Shown here one piece after another: positions 20,117 to 29,451 of a stretch of DNA of 43,641 nucleotides. This DNA comes from Gammaproteobacteria bacterium (GTDB lineage: Bacteria; Pseudomonadota; Gammaproteobacteria; Enterobacterales; Kangiellaceae), in NCBI GenBank assembly GCA_013373545.1, contig JABXHQ010000064.1, forward strand, positions 1 to 43,641. The letters run 5' to 3'. Made by a program: the position numbers and the translations under genes. Position 1 is the first letter of the stretch. Every line of letters starts with the position of its first letter. The notes below the pieces were generated by a model. The model saw nothing but the letters and a program-made list of their open reading frames with translations, had not been told where the DNA came from and ran no database searches.

Positions 20117-21331
20117 TTAAGTTCTAAACAGCACCGATTCGCGATTGAACCAGCGTACGCAGAAGTAAAGTAATGCGCCAGCGACCATAGTAGTTGAAAG
20201 GAAAATGATTCCCATCATGCCGTAGTCAATGGTCCCTTTGACAATTTCTTTTATCGCGAGCGCTACGTTAGTTAAAGGCACCCACGCCCATGTCGAGTCG
20301 AGCTGCACGCCGGGTAAAATCGAAAAAATGATGGGCACAATGGTAAACATCATAATCGGCGACATATAGTTTTGGGCTTCTTTGTAGTTCTTAGCATAAA
20401 TCGAGGTGCACAAAAGCAGCGAGGCAAAAATAGCGGCCACCGGCACCAACATGGCAAAAACCAGGAAGACATCGACCGCACTGATAATACTAATCAGCTT
20501 GTTCAAGCTCTCCAGTGCAAACACTGCTTGCGATAACAGCATCCAGGCAACAATACTGGCAATGGTTAAAAAGACCGTGAAAAATCCGGTGGAAAATATC
20601 ACTAAAAATTTTGCCAATACTAACTTGCCTCGAGAAACAGGCGTCAGCAATAACGTCTCTAAAGTTCCGCGCTCCTTCTCTCCCACTCCTAAATCGAGAG
20701 CTGGATACATAGCACCCGAAAGAATCAAAATGAGTAAAATATACGGCAAGAATCCACCAATTTTTTCACCGATATCTTCGCGCTTATCGGCGGTATTTAC
20801 TCGGTTAATATCGAGTGGCTTGGTTAAGCCTTTCAACGATTCTTCATCGAAATTAAAGCGCGCCAGTAACTTTCCTTGGTGCTGTTCATTAAAGCTTTCT
20901 ATGGCAGGTTTTACCCTCTGATAGACTTTATTAGTGATTGACGCACTGTTGTAATACAAGTCCACGGTCGCTTGTTTACCTTCTGCGAGCGTTTTTGCAC
21001 TACCCGAATTAATCACTACCGCAAACTTGTATTTTTTGTCTTGGATTTGCTCTTTAATCGTATCGATAGAAAGCTCCTCGACTGCGTCGGGTGTTAAACG
21101 CTTAAAGTTTTTCTGAGCTTCAAGCATGGTGACAAGTTGTGGCAGCTCTTGTGCGTTTTGAACGATATAAGCGAGCTCTTCATTTTTAGCCTTTTTATCC
21201 AAGCGATCAATCATATATACCACCCCTCCCATCAACAGAGGCATGATTAACGTCGGTAATAGGATAGTAAAAATCAAGGTGCGCTTATCGCGTACCAACT
21301 CAAGTAATTCTTTTTTGTATATTTCCCACAT
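20117..21331 (-). CDS. ABC-2 type permease, NatB-like
   Basis: Membrane component of an exporter resembling the NatAB sodium-extrusion family. 404 residues: a cytoplasmic start (MWEIYKKELLELVRDKRTL), TM1 about 19-38, and a long extracytoplasmic domain to about 190. Five or six C-terminal transmembrane helices follow, with the family motif GVGEKERGTLETLLLTPVSRG and later VPLTNVALAIKEIVKG. It starts 10 bp after the ATPase gene, giving a two-gene operon. The substrate cannot be read from sequence; sodium is only the precedent from Bacillus NatB. Confidence 0.85.
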   Translation of the reverse strand: MWEIYKKELLELVRDKRTLIFTILLPTLIMPLLMGGVVYMIDRLDKKAKNEELAYIVQNAQELPQLVTMLEAQKNFKRLTPDAVEELSIDTIKEQIQDKKYKFAVVINSGSAKTLAEGKQATVDLYYNSASITNKVYQRVKPAIESFNEQHQGKLLARFNFDEESLKGLTKPLDINRVNTADKREDIGEKIGGFLPYILLILILSGAMYPALDLGVGEKERGTLETLLLTPVSRGKLVLAKFLVIFSTGFFTVFLTIASIVAWMLLSQAVFALESLNKLISIISAVDVFLVFAMLVPVAAIFASLLLCTSIYAKNYKEAQNYMSPIMMFTIVPIIFSILPGVQLDSTWAWVPLTNVALAIKEIVKGTIDYGMMGIIFLSTTMVAGALLYFCVRWFNRESVLFRT

Positions 21332-21341
21332 ACTCTAACTC

Positions 21342-22163
21342 CTATTGGGCAACGGCTGGCTCTTTGGATGACGACTCTTGCGCAACCAAGGCCAAGAAAG
21401 CGGAATATAAATCTTGGCCATTGCCGTGGCCACGGAATTGATCAACGTTACCCGAAAACTTGGTCTCGCCCTTATCGATCAAAGTGACCTGATCACAAAC
21501 CGACTCTACTTCGTGTAGGTGGTGGGTCGAGAATATGACTGATATATCGCTGCCGCGGTACGAAGCAATAAAGTCAACGATAGTCTTTGCGCTGATCACA
21601 TCAAGACCAGTAGTCGGCTCATCAAGCACCAGTACTTTTGGCGAATGGATCACCGTTCGAGCGATATTCGCGCGTTGTGACATGCCGGTCGAGAGATCTT
21701 CCGCTTTTTTATCGGCAAAGCTATGGATATCGAGCAGATCAAACACACGGTCAATATCTGCTTCGAGCTGAGCATCTTCAATACCATGCAACTTACCAAA
21801 GTAACGTACATTCTCACGTACCGTTAAACGTCGATATAAACTCGTCTTCCCCGACAAAAAACCGATTTGACGGCGCATCACTAAAGGTGAGTTCACTACA
21901 TCAACACCGTCAATGAGGATACTGCCCGAAGTGGGCTGGAGTGCCGTAGACAACATACGTAATGTGGTGGTTTTACCCGCCCCGTTAGGCCCCAATAGAC
22001 CAAGAACTCTACCCGGCTCACACTTAAACGACACATCACGCACCGCGTGAAAGAAAAAGTCGTCCTCACGCGGGTCCACCGTTGTTTGGGCCTTTTTCTT
22101 CTTTTCCTTTAACGCAACCTTGTCGTAACGAAAGGACTTAGCGAGCTGCTTAATTTCAATCAT
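21342..22163 (-). CDS. ABC transporter ATP-binding protein, NatA-like
   Basis: ATPase partner of the downstream NatB-like permease. 273 residues with Walker A LLGPNGAGKTTTLRML, Q-loop near RRQIGFLSGKTSLYRRLTV, an ABC signature in the form LSTGMSQR, Walker B VLVLDEPTTGLD and the switch histidine in FSTHHLHEVE. A lysine-rich insertion (about residues 18-36, LKEKKKKAQ) interrupts the N-terminal strands before the P-loop, as in some NatA relatives. The gene is divergent from the YIP1 gene across a 156-bp region. Confidence 0.88.
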   Translation of the reverse strand: MIEIKQLAKSFRYDKVALKEKKKKAQTTVDPREDDFFFHAVRDVSFKCEPGRVLGLLGPNGAGKTTTLRMLSTALQPTSGSILIDGVDVVNSPLVMRRQIGFLSGKTSLYRRLTVRENVRYFGKLHGIEDAQLEADIDRVFDLLDIHSFADKKAEDLSTGMSQRANIARTVIHSPKVLVLDEPTTGLDVISAKTIVDFIASYRGSDISVIFSTHHLHEVESVCDQVTLIDKGETKFSGNVDQFRGHGNGQDLYSAFLALVAQESSSKEPAVAQ

Positions 22164-22213
22164 ATAAAAGAACCTCTAATTTGGAATATCCTGCTCAGTC
22201 ATCCGTTAATTAG

Positions 22214-22228
22214 ATTACTTACAGTAAT
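22214..22228. promoter_or_regulatory. Dyad between natA and the YIP1 gene
   Basis: ATTAC and GTAAT arms (22214-22218, 22224-22228) with an embedded TTACAGTAA, in the middle of the divergent intergenic region 22164-22319. The core resembles TTACGTAA in the MarR-GNAT promoter palindrome, but the spacing differs by one base. No convincing -35/-10 pair could be assigned to either gene. A weak bulged hairpin (AGCCC...GGGGCT) follows towards the YIP1 gene. Confidence 0.25.
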
Positions 22229-22319
22229 TTTTAATTCCATTGTAATAAACTCAAGAGCCCTTGTACTAAGGGGCTAATTTTAAAGGGAAGAACCACGATA
22301 ATGATGGGGGTATTCAATC

Positions 22320-23030
22320 ATGAGTGACAACATGGGCGTGGCTAAAGTCACGTTTAATATGCTAACTGCGCCAAGCGAAGCGTTTGAGCATTTACGGGTA
22401 AAAGGAAGAGCTTGGTTTCCAGTATTGGTGATCATTATTTTTGCTGCCGCAGCATGGATTTATTACTATCAAGTGGTCGATTTTGATTGGGCAATGGAAG
22501 ATTTAGTGACCAGCACCGGCGGCGATATGAGCAAAGCGCAAAAAGCCGAAATAATCAAAATGTACCAATCGATGGGCGCTAATAAAATGCTACTCATGTC
22601 GTTAGGCAGCATCGTCATAATGGTCCCAATTATGTTTGCTATTTATGGCTTATACTTTTTGATAGCGTCTAATATTCGCAATGATAACTTGGTTTATTCG
22701 CAATGTTTCACGCTTGCCGCTTGGTCGAGTATTGTTGGCTCATTATCTTGGATAGCTTCAATGCTTCAGATTGCATTTGCCTCCAGCAACCAGATCCCAC
22801 AGTCGGCTATGAAAGGACTCAATCTTAACGACCTTATTCTAAATCTAAGTAATGATCATGCTTGGTATACGTTCGCCAGTAACTTTGATTTAATGATTTT
22901 ATGGTCATCCGCGTTAGCCGCTATCGGCTATAAGGCCTGGACTAACTGTAAAACGACTACGGCTTATGTAATCGGCTTTATCCCGGCAATATTAATCTAC
23001 GGCATCTGGGCACTCATTAAAGTCATTTAA
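22320..23030 (+). CDS. YIP1-family integral membrane protein
   Basis: 236-residue polytopic inner-membrane protein with about five transmembrane helices. Examples are residues 36-50 (VLVIIIFAAAAWIYYY) and about 95-118 (LGSIVIMVPIMFAIYGLYFLI). The N-terminal FNMLTAPSEAFEHLRVKGRAW, the central FTLAAWSSIVGSLSWIASML and the C-terminal YVIGFIPAILIYGIWALIKV fit the Yip1 domain (PF04893). The next gene, macA-like, starts four bases after its stop, so it probably opens the efflux operon. The biochemical role of bacterial YIP1 proteins is not known. Confidence 0.82.
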   Translation: MSDNMGVAKVTFNMLTAPSEAFEHLRVKGRAWFPVLVIIIFAAAAWIYYYQVVDFDWAMEDLVTSTGGDMSKAQKAEIIKMYQSMGANKMLLMSLGSIVIMVPIMFAIYGLYFLIASNIRNDNLVYSQCFTLAAWSSIVGSLSWIASMLQIAFASSNQIPQSAMKGLNLNDLILNLSNDHAWYTFASNFDLMILWSSALAAIGYKAWTNCKTTTAYVIGFIPAILIYGIWALIKVI

Positions 23031-23034
23031 TATT

Positions 23035-24201
23035 ATGAAAAAATTAATAACATTTGGATTTATCGTCGCCTTAATAATCGCGGTGCCGGTTATCAAAAAC
23101 CTCAATGGCTCCAAAGCCAAAGAGGTGGAAGTAACCGAGGTTGCTACTCGTGTGATTCATACTTCAGTACTCGCGTCGGGCCGTTTAGCTCATGAGGAAC
23201 AAGTCCGGCTCACCACCGAGGTCATTGGAAAAGTACGCGAGCTGCATGTAGAAGAAGGCGACTTGGTAAGCAAAGGCCAGCTATTGCTGGTACTAGACGA
23301 TGAAACTTACGCGGCAACTGTGCGACAAAGAGAAGCCGTCGTGCGAATGCAAACAATTGCAATTGAAAAGCAACAAGTACAGCTCGAAAGTTTGCAACGC
23401 CAATGGCAACGTAAAAAGCGTCTCCACCAGCAAAAACTTATCGACGATGATGCTTTTGAAGCATTCACCAGTCAGCTTGACCTTGCAAAGATTGATATCA
23501 AATCGGCACAGGAGTCGTTAAAGCAAGCTGAAGCGCAACTCAACCAAGCGCAAGATCAATTAAATAAAACACGTGTCGTTGCTCCCATCAATGGTCGTGT
23601 CACTTCGCTAGATATTAAAGAGGGTGAGACAGCTATAGCCAGTTCCACTAATATTGCAGGTTCGGCACTGATGACCATTGCCAACCCTCAAAGTACTATT
23701 ACCGAAGTCTTTGTCGATGAAGCCGATGTAGCAGATATTCAAGTGGGGCAAAGCGCAAGCATTGTTGCAATCGCTTATCCAGAAACGCCGATTACAGGTA
23801 CCGTAAAATCAATAGCAACCTCGGCAAAAGCGGTGACTGGTCGCCAGGGCCTAAGCTTTTTAGTCAAACTAGCGATTGATGCAAATCCATCGCAGATTTC
23901 GCTTAAGCCAGGGATGAGTTGCCGTGCAGAAATTTTTACCAACTCATCAGCGCCCGTTACGTCATTACCGCTAGAAGCGGTGATTGCACAAGAAAAACGT
24001 TCCGAAAGCAGCATTAAGCGCCACATATTTTTAGTTGAAAACAATCGCGCAAAACAGCTTGATGTCGAAACCGGTGCTTCGGATGATACCTATATTGAAA
24101 TCATCAGCTCACTGACCGAAGGCGCGCAAGTGATCCGTGGACCTGACCGTATATTACGTCACTTACAAGATGGCGATGAAGTAAAGGTATTGGAGCGCTA
24201 A
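23035..24201 (+). CDS. Efflux RND/ABC periplasmic adaptor, MacA-like
   Basis: Membrane-fusion protein expected to link the MacB-type ABC module to an outer-membrane channel. 388 residues: an N-terminal membrane anchor (about 3-20), a lipoyl/barrel-sandwich half-motif VRELHVEEGDLVSKGQLLLV, and a coiled-coil hairpin (about 95-175, rich in Q/E/K). The second half-motif is TRVVAPINGRVTSLDIKEGE, followed by beta-barrel and C-terminal domains. No lipobox. It is followed one base later by the ATPase gene. No outer-membrane TolC gene is in the window. Confidence 0.88.
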   Translation: MKKLITFGFIVALIIAVPVIKNLNGSKAKEVEVTEVATRVIHTSVLASGRLAHEEQVRLTTEVIGKVRELHVEEGDLVSKGQLLLVLDDETYAATVRQREAVVRMQTIAIEKQQVQLESLQRQWQRKKRLHQQKLIDDDAFEAFTSQLDLAKIDIKSAQESLKQAEAQLNQAQDQLNKTRVVAPINGRVTSLDIKEGETAIASSTNIAGSALMTIANPQSTITEVFVDEADVADIQVGQSASIVAIAYPETPITGTVKSIATSAKAVTGRQGLSFLVKLAIDANPSQISLKPGMSCRAEIFTNSSAPVTSLPLEAVIAQEKRSESSIKRHIFLVENNRAKQLDVETGASDDTYIEIISSLTEGAQVIRGPDRILRHLQDGDEVKVLER

Positions 24202-24202
24202 C

Positions 24203-24883
24203 GTGTCATTAATTGAGCTTTCGCATATCGCGAAACATTACACCATGGGTGACCAAACGGTAAAGGCGCTTGACGATGTTAGCTTGAGTATTGCGGCTAA
24301 TGAATTTATTGGATTCATTGGCGCATCTGGCTCTGGTAAATCAACCATGATGAATATCCTTGGTTGCCTCGACAGTCCAACTCTGGGTGAGTATTACTTA
24401 AATGGTACCGATGTCGCTCAGCTACCTGAGTCAAGACTTGCAGAAATTCGTAACAAAGAAATCGGTTTTATCTTTCAAAGTTTTAATCTACTGCCACGTG
24501 CCAGTGCTTTGCAAAATGTTATGCAACCATTAATTTACCGTGGTTTTTCGTTAGCAACGCGAAAAACTCTCGCGATTGAGGCACTAGAAAAAGTGGGACT
24601 GGATACTCGAGCTAACCACTTGCCCAATGAACTATCGGGAGGACAACGTCAACGAGTGGCAATTGCAAGAGCATTGGTTACTCGACCATCAATCTTATTA
24701 GCCGATGAACCAACCGGCAATTTAGACTCGCAAACCACCAAAGACATTATGGCGCTTTTCGATCAGCTACATAAAGAAGGACAAACTATCATTATGGTTA
24801 CTCATGAACCAGAAATCGCAGCGCACTGTTTACGTACCGTCACTATGAAAGATGGCAAGGTACTACGAGACCAACATGCATAG
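24203..24883 (+). CDS. ABC transporter ATP-binding protein, MacB/LolD type
   Basis: 226-residue ATPase of the FtsE/LolD/MacB class. Walker A is IGASGSGKSTMMNILG, and the class-typical FIFQSFNLLPR follows the Q-loop. The ABC signature is LSGGQRQRVAIARAL, Walker B is ILLADEPTGNLD and the switch His lies in VTHEPEIAAHC. ATPase and permease are separate genes here rather than fused as in E. coli MacB. It overlaps the permease gene by 8 bp. Confidence 0.92.
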   Translation: MSLIELSHIAKHYTMGDQTVKALDDVSLSIAANEFIGFIGASGSGKSTMMNILGCLDSPTLGEYYLNGTDVAQLPESRLAEIRNKEIGFIFQSFNLLPRASALQNVMQPLIYRGFSLATRKTLAIEALEKVGLDTRANHLPNELSGGQRQRVAIARALVTRPSILLADEPTGNLDSQTTKDIMALFDQLHKEGQTIIMVTHEPEIAAHCLRTVTMKDGKVLRDQHA

Positions 24884-26102
24884 TTTTATTGAAAGTTTTC
24901 GCTCAGCAATACTGTCTATAAGAGCGCACGGTTTTCGCTCGTTTCTAACAACACTTGGTATTGTTATTGGTGTTGCCAGCGTTATTGCCGTCGTTTCGGT
25001 TGTGCAAGGACTAAGCTACTCAATTAACTCTGAGTTTGAAAACTTGGGCTCAAACACTTTAACCGTAAGAGCACATACGCCACTCAAAGAAGCGCTAAAA
25101 GGAAAAATTGCCAAGATAACCTTACAAGATTATCAAGATATCAAAGAGCGAATTAACGATATAGATGCCATTACGCCCATCGTCACAGGGTTTGGAAAGA
25201 TCCGCGAAGTGAAATTTGGCTCGCAAATTGAAGTGTCGAATGTTATTGGTACCAATTCTAATTATCGTTCGGTTAACTCGCTTTATATGTCAGAAGGACG
25301 CTTTTTAACTTTTAGCGATGAAAAGAAAAGACGACGTGTTGCGGTAATTGGACAAAGTCTTATTACTACCTTAAGTCTTCCAGAGTCCCCTATTGGTGAA
25401 TATATTCAAGTCGGCGGAGAGTGGTTTAAAATTATTGGTGTTACCGAGTCAAAAGGCGAAATATTTGGAATTGATCAAGACAATATATTGTTTATTCCAT
25501 TTAGCACAATTCAAAGCTTAATAGGTCGCCAATCTTCGTTCCAAATGGATATTCAATTATCGCTAACGAACCTCGATTCATTGACGCCGGTACAAAAACG
25601 TATCAGTAATATTTTACGCACCAATCACGACTTAGCACCTGAGCAGCCCGATGACTTTAAAATTCAAACGGCCGAGCAGTTACGCAGTTCATTTACCAGT
25701 ATTATCGATTCCATCACCATTGTATTAGGCGGCATTGTCAGTATTTCACTATTAGTGGGAGGAATCGGCATTATGAATATCATGCTGGTTTCAGTAACCG
25801 AGCGCACCCGAGAGATTGGGATCTGTAAAGCCATCGGCGCGAAAAGGCACCATATTCTGCTGCAGTTTTTAATTGAGTCAGTGGTGTTATCCCTATTTGG
25901 TGGACTCATTGGTATTCTTATTGGTTTTGGCTTGGGAAGTTTTGCCGCGGCTATCATACCGAACTTTCCGGCAGCGAATGTACCGCTATGGGCAATTGCT
26001 GTTGCTTTTGGGTTTTCCGCGGCTATTGGTGTATTGTTTGGCATTATCCCGGCCGCAAAAGCTGCTAACCTTAAGCCAATCGACGCTCTGCGCTATGAGT
26101 AA
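24876..26102 (+). CDS. ABC transporter permease, MacB/FtsX family
   Basis: 408 residues from the ATG at 24876; an in-frame ATG at 24852 would add eight residues inside the ATPase gene and is less likely. TM1 with FRSFLTTLGIVIGVASVIAV is typical of MacB_PCD. A large periplasmic domain follows (about 55-280). Three C-terminal helices carry GGIGIMNIMLVSVTERTREIG, GAKRHHILLQFLIESVVLS and FGIIPAAKAANLKPIDALRYE. It forms a tripartite efflux or lipid/lipoprotein-handling unit with the two upstream genes. Substrate not predictable. Confidence 0.9.
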   Translation: MHSFIESFRSAILSIRAHGFRSFLTTLGIVIGVASVIAVVSVVQGLSYSINSEFENLGSNTLTVRAHTPLKEALKGKIAKITLQDYQDIKERINDIDAITPIVTGFGKIREVKFGSQIEVSNVIGTNSNYRSVNSLYMSEGRFLTFSDEKKRRRVAVIGQSLITTLSLPESPIGEYIQVGGEWFKIIGVTESKGEIFGIDQDNILFIPFSTIQSLIGRQSSFQMDIQLSLTNLDSLTPVQKRISNILRTNHDLAPEQPDDFKIQTAEQLRSSFTSIIDSITIVLGGIVSISLLVGGIGIMNIMLVSVTERTREIGICKAIGAKRHHILLQFLIESVVLSLFGGLIGILIGFGLGSFAAAIIPNFPAANVPLWAIAVAFGFSAAIGVLFGIIPAAKAANLKPIDALRYE

Positions 26103-26492
26103 GGTAACTAAGCTTTTGGATATTGCTTGTATTACCAAATGGTTACGGCAGCCACTCAAGCAATCTAACTCAGGTCTATTTTGAATCAAGCCAACTAACC
26201 TGACTACAATTTTACAAACTTTAAGTACACCTAAGAAACACTAGGTGTGTTAGGCTTGCATTGCGTCATCGCCAATAGCGCTCAGTTCATATAAATCTTT
26301 TTCTTCACGAATAGTCAACCACAACTTAAAGCTTGGTACCATTCTTATAACACAGATGATTCGACTCAAGGGCATTGCTAGAGAATTCTTTATGCAGACG
26401 TTTAAAACAAAGCCTTATAGATGTCATCGCTAAAGAAAACAGTCAAGATTCGCATCATTTAAGCTCGTTAGTAGTCAAATGTTGACCATAAA
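26103..26492. other. Intergenic region with one small uncertain ORF
   Basis: About 390 bp between convergent operons. A 7-bp dyad ACACCTA/TAGGTGT (26227-26248) lies 125 bp past the permease gene and could end its transcript, but it has no T-run. On the minus strand 26250-26375 is a 41-codon ORF (starting MPLSRIIC, containing LWLTIREEKDLYELSAIGDD). It has no clear ribosome-binding site and I do not recognise it. No IS ends, tRNA or longer ORF were seen. Confidence 0.3.
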
Positions 26493-26517
26493 AAAAGGGG
26501 CCATAAAGGCCCCTTTT
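26493..26517 (-). terminator. Rho-independent terminator of the TonB operon
   Basis: Perfect 10-bp arms AAAAGGGGCC and GGCCCCTTTT around a five-base loop, 20 bp past the TPR gene stop. On the minus strand the stem is followed directly by a run of Ts. The symmetrical A/T flanks mean it could also stop plus-strand transcription from the macAB-like operon. Confidence 0.92.
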
Positions 26518-26536
26518 ATCACAACATAACGAATAG

Positions 26537-27880
26537 TTATTGGTTTTGCGCTAACTCAGCAATTTCTTCTAACGTTTGCTTACGAGTTTCTACATATGAA
26601 GCCCAGCGCGCTGCGCGTTTTTTCATATCGTCGTATTTTTCAGCTTGACGCAATGTTTCAATTGCTGCATCAAAGTTACCCGCGTAATACAACGCAATAC
26701 CTTTGTCATATACGACTTTACCTACGTTCTCCAACTTGCCTTTAGCCAAAGCCCTATCATAAGAACGAACCGCTGAGTTCCACTCATCTTTTAACGAATA
26801 TAAAAGACCTTGCTTAACCAAGTACTCACCAGAATTAACAAACTTGTCGGCTTCACCAAACGCTTTAATCGCGTCAGAAAGTTCATTCGCTGCGTGGTAG
26901 TTTTGACCAACGTTCTTCCAGTTCAACTCAGTTGCTTCAACAAGTCCTTTCTCGATACCTTCTTTCATGATATTAGCGGCTTCAAATGGTGCTTCAGCCA
27001 TCGCAAATAAAGAGGACAATTGTAGATAGTCATCTTTTGTATCGAACATTTTTTGACGATGCATGAGTGACATTACAGCTAAAGAGAGGTCATATTTCTC
27101 ATCACCGGCATAAAGTGATGCAAGCATGCGCCAGTTTTTTGCTTCCTTCGGCCACACTTCTAACATTGCTTTGGCGACTTTAATTGTGCCCGGCATATCT
27201 TTAAGCTCATTATGCGCACTTAACAGCAAAGTAAATAAACTGCTTTTGTGTTCATCAGATGCTTCAATGGCAAGAAAAGCAGGACAAATCGCTTTAGTTA
27301 ACTGCCCTTTTTGCATATAAATACCTGCTAAAAGGGTATAACCGCTAGCGTTTGGATTGGTTTCATATTTAAACCAATCTAGCGTTAGCTGTAACGCACG
27401 ATCATAGTTTTCATCGGCATAATGAAAGTTTGCAAGATTCAACCGCGCACCTTGTTCACGAGTGATTTGCATCGACTTTTCATTCAAAGCGATTTCAAAA
27501 TAACGCTTTGCTTGTGACGTTTGATCCATATTCAAGTACAAGTTACCCAAATTAAGCGCTAAAACCGCCTTTAGATAACTGTTACTTTCATTACGCTCAT
27601 ACAAACCTTTTAGAATCTCTAGTGACTCATCATATTTCGACTCACCCATCAGCTCCAAAGCACGGGTCAAGCGCTTATAAACGCCTGGCGGAACGGCTTT
27701 GAAAGGACGTTTTTCCGGTTCAGTTTTAGCCGCCAAAGACTTACAGTTTGAAGTATATCGAGTTTTCAAGTCGACAACTTTTTTAGGTGGCTTTGGAGGT
27801 TCAGTTGGTTGGTTTTCTGCCGCATTAGCGACGCCCACACTTAGCGCCAACGAACCCAATAGGCCGATCAATTTGTTCAT
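26537..27880 (-). CDS. TPR-repeat periplasmic protein of the TonB/Ttp operon
   Basis: 447 residues with a signal peptide ([20 protein letters not shown], cleavage before AENQ), a proline-rich segment ([10 protein letters not shown]) and then tetratricopeptide-like repeats almost to the C-terminus. Examples are [39 protein letters not shown] and [20 protein letters not shown]. It lies 17 bp after tonB and is the last gene of the operon. TPR proteins occur at this place in TtpC-type TonB clusters of Vibrio and relatives. A periplasmic scaffold role is inference. Confidence 0.85.
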   Translation of the reverse strand: MNKLIGLLGSLALSVGVANAAENQPTEPPKPPKKVVDLKTRYTSNCKSLAAKTEPEKRPFKAVPPGVYKRLTRALELMGESKYDESLEILKGLYERNESNSYLKAVLALNLGNLYLNMDQTSQAKRYFEIALNEKSMQITREQGARLNLANFHYADENYDRALQLTLDWFKYETNPNASGYTLLAGIYMQKGQLTKAICPAFLAIEASDEHKSSLFTLLLSAHNELKDMPGTIKVAKAMLEVWPKEAKNWRMLASLYAGDEKYDLSLAVMSLMHRQKMFDTKDDYLQLSSLFAMAEAPFEAANIMKEGIEKGLVEATELNWKNVGQNYHAANELSDAIKAFGEADKFVNSGEYLVKQGLLYSLKDEWNSAVRSYDRALAKGKLENVGKVVYDKGIALYYAGNFDAAIETLRQAEKYDDMKKRAARWASYVETRKQTLEEIAELAQNQ

Positions 27881-27897
27881 CGAATACTCCTCAATCT

Positions 27898-28518
27898 TTA
27901 TTGGGCAAGTTTAAACTCAAGTGTGTAATACATGTTGGGCTGCTCAACAGCTTTACCATCAACAACTTTAGGCTTGAATTTCCAACGATAAATCGCGCGT
28001 CGAGCCTCACGGTCAAATACTCGACGTGGGTTCGCATCAACGATTTCTACGTCCTTCGGATAGCCGTCGGCTTTTACCGTAAAGCGGAATCGTACATACC
28101 CAGTGATACCATCCATCGCTGCTTTTCGCGGATACTGAGGCTCGATAATCATCAAAGGAATGGCTTCACCATCTTGAGTCATCATCTGCTCCATACTACC
28201 GATGAACATGCCTTCACCTTGAACATTCACATCCAACTTCGATAATTGAATATTCATTTGTGTAACCGTTGGCTTGGTTACTTTAGAAACCTTTTGCGTT
28301 TCTGGTGGTGGAGGCTCTTTCGGTGGTGGTGGCTTCTTGGGCGCACGACGCTCTTTACGCTTTACTTGACGATCAATTTCAAGTGAACCGTAGTCAATTG
28401 CTGAATAATCCGTTTTTTCAACCCGACCGCCCTCGTTTTGAACAAGAACAGACATCAGGATAAAAAGACCAAAGGTTATCCCACTACCCAGTGCTAATCC
28501 GATTAATACTCTTTGCAT
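27898..28518 (-). CDS. TonB family energy transducer (TonB2 type)
   Basis: Couples the inner-membrane proton gradient to outer-membrane TonB-dependent receptors. The 206 residues have one N-terminal helix (about 4-24, [20 protein letters not shown]) and a short proline-rich linker ([10 protein letters not shown]). The C-terminal TonB domain has [37 protein letters not shown] and [10 protein letters not shown]. The short linker is typical of TonB2-class proteins. The gene lies two bases after exbD. No receptor gene is in the window. Confidence 0.92.
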   Translation of the reverse strand: MQRVLIGLALGSGITFGLFILMSVLVQNEGGRVEKTDYSAIDYGSLEIDRQVKRKERRAPKKPPPPKEPPPPETQKVSKVTKPTVTQMNIQLSKLDVNVQGEGMFIGSMEQMMTQDGEAIPLMIIEPQYPRKAAMDGITGYVRFRFTVKADGYPKDVEIVDANPRRVFDREARRAIYRWKFKPKVVDGKAVEQPNMYYTLEFKLAQ

Positions 28519-28520
28519 AT

Positions 28521-28925
28521 CTATTGCCTCGTTGCTGCAACCGACACCCGACTTACACCGGCTCCTTTAACGGCATCGAGAACTTTCATTACGACGCCTG
28601 CCTTGGAGTCTCTATCGGCCTGAATAACTATGGAACCCTCCGGTGCTTCATTTTTTAGTCGTTGAACCTCGAGTTTAAGCTTCTCGATTTCTACTTTCTT
28701 ATTATCAATATAAACTTCGCCCGGCTTCGTTACAGCAATAAATATATTCGCATCTGGGCGAGCCTGCGCCGTAACACCAGTAGGATTAGTTACTTCAACT
28801 CCAGAGTCTTTTACGAATGAAGCTGTAACAATGAAGAAGATAAGCATGATAAACACGATGTCTAACATCGGAGTCATATCTAACTCAGCTTCTTCTTCCT
28901 TTCTTTTCGCTATTTGCTTTGCCAT
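28521..28925 (-). CDS. Biopolymer transport protein ExbD-like
   Basis: 134-residue bitopic protein of the ExbB-ExbD-TonB motor. One transmembrane helix (about 22-40) carries the conserved proton-relay Asp22 in MTPMLDIVFIMLIFF. The periplasmic domain contains GEVYIDNKK, VIQADRDSKAGVVMKVLDA and GVSRVSVAA. It is 11 bp downstream of the short ExbB-like gene and two bases upstream of tonB. Confidence 0.93.
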   Translation of the reverse strand: MAKQIAKRKEEEAELDMTPMLDIVFIMLIFFIVTASFVKDSGVEVTNPTGVTAQARPDANIFIAVTKPGEVYIDNKKVEIEKLKLEVQRLKNEAPEGSIVIQADRDSKAGVVMKVLDAVKGAGVSRVSVAATRQ

Positions 28926-28936
28926 ATGTATAAACC

Positions 28937-29449
28937 TTAATGCTGCGGCATTCTATCGGCAAGTTGTTCAGCCTTAATTTTCGCTGTGTACTCAAGACGA
29001 CTCGCGACAAATAGACCCGAAAGTGCGGCAACCATCCCCGACATTGTCGGAATCGTTGCTTGGGTAATACCGTCAGCCATATCACGTGGATCGCCAGTAC
29101 CGAATAAAGCCATTAATTCAAACACGGTGATCATACCGGTAACTGTACCGAGAAGACCGATCATCGGACAAATCGCAACTAACGTTTTGATAAATCCAAC
29201 TCCCGTGTGGAGCTTTTCACTCATTTGCGAGATCCAAGCTTCGCGAATCTTTTGTGCCTGCCAAGAGGTTGTATCAGCGCGGTTCTCCCATTCAGCAATC
29301 ATCAAGCGAGCTTCTTTTGGGAACACAAAGGCATAATACCAAACGCGCTCAAAAATCATTGTCCACATGATGAACAGGACGAGTGCTACGATGTATAGCA
29401 CTCCTCCACCCGACTCAAGAAAGTTTTGAATGAGGTCAAATACCGCCAT
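28937..29449 (-). CDS. MotA/TolQ/ExbB family proton channel, short ExbB2 type
   Basis: 170-residue three-helix protein: TM1 about 17-36 (LYIVALVLFIMWTMIFERV), TM2 around AICPMIGLLGTVTGMITVFE, and TM3 around IPTMSGMVAALSGLFVASRL. TM2 and TM3 carry the MotA/TolQ/ExbB signature. It is expected to form the pentameric channel with ExbD. The gene starts two bases after the longer ExbB/TtpC-like gene, so two channel-family proteins are made together, as in TonB2 systems. Confidence 0.93.
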   Translation of the reverse strand: MAVFDLIQNFLESGGGVLYIVALVLFIMWTMIFERVWYYAFVFPKEARLMIAEWENRADTTSWQAQKIREAWISQMSEKLHTGVGFIKTLVAICPMIGLLGTVTGMITVFELMALFGTGDPRDMADGITQATIPTMSGMVAALSGLFVASRLEYTAKIKAEQLADRMPQH

Positions 29450-29451
29450 GG

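Noticed and set aside
20406-20921. A 171-codon plus-strand frame opposite the NatB-like gene
   Set aside because: Antisense shadow of a well-supported permease; Ser/Lys-rich composition with no family motif and no ribosome-binding context.
25664-26044. A 126-codon minus-strand frame opposite the MacB-type permease
   Set aside because: Low-complexity Pro/Ile/Thr translation that mirrors transmembrane codons of the real gene.
26103-26492. Insertion-sequence remnant in the gap between the efflux and TonB operons
   Set aside because: No terminal inverted repeats, target duplication or transposase-like frame were found.
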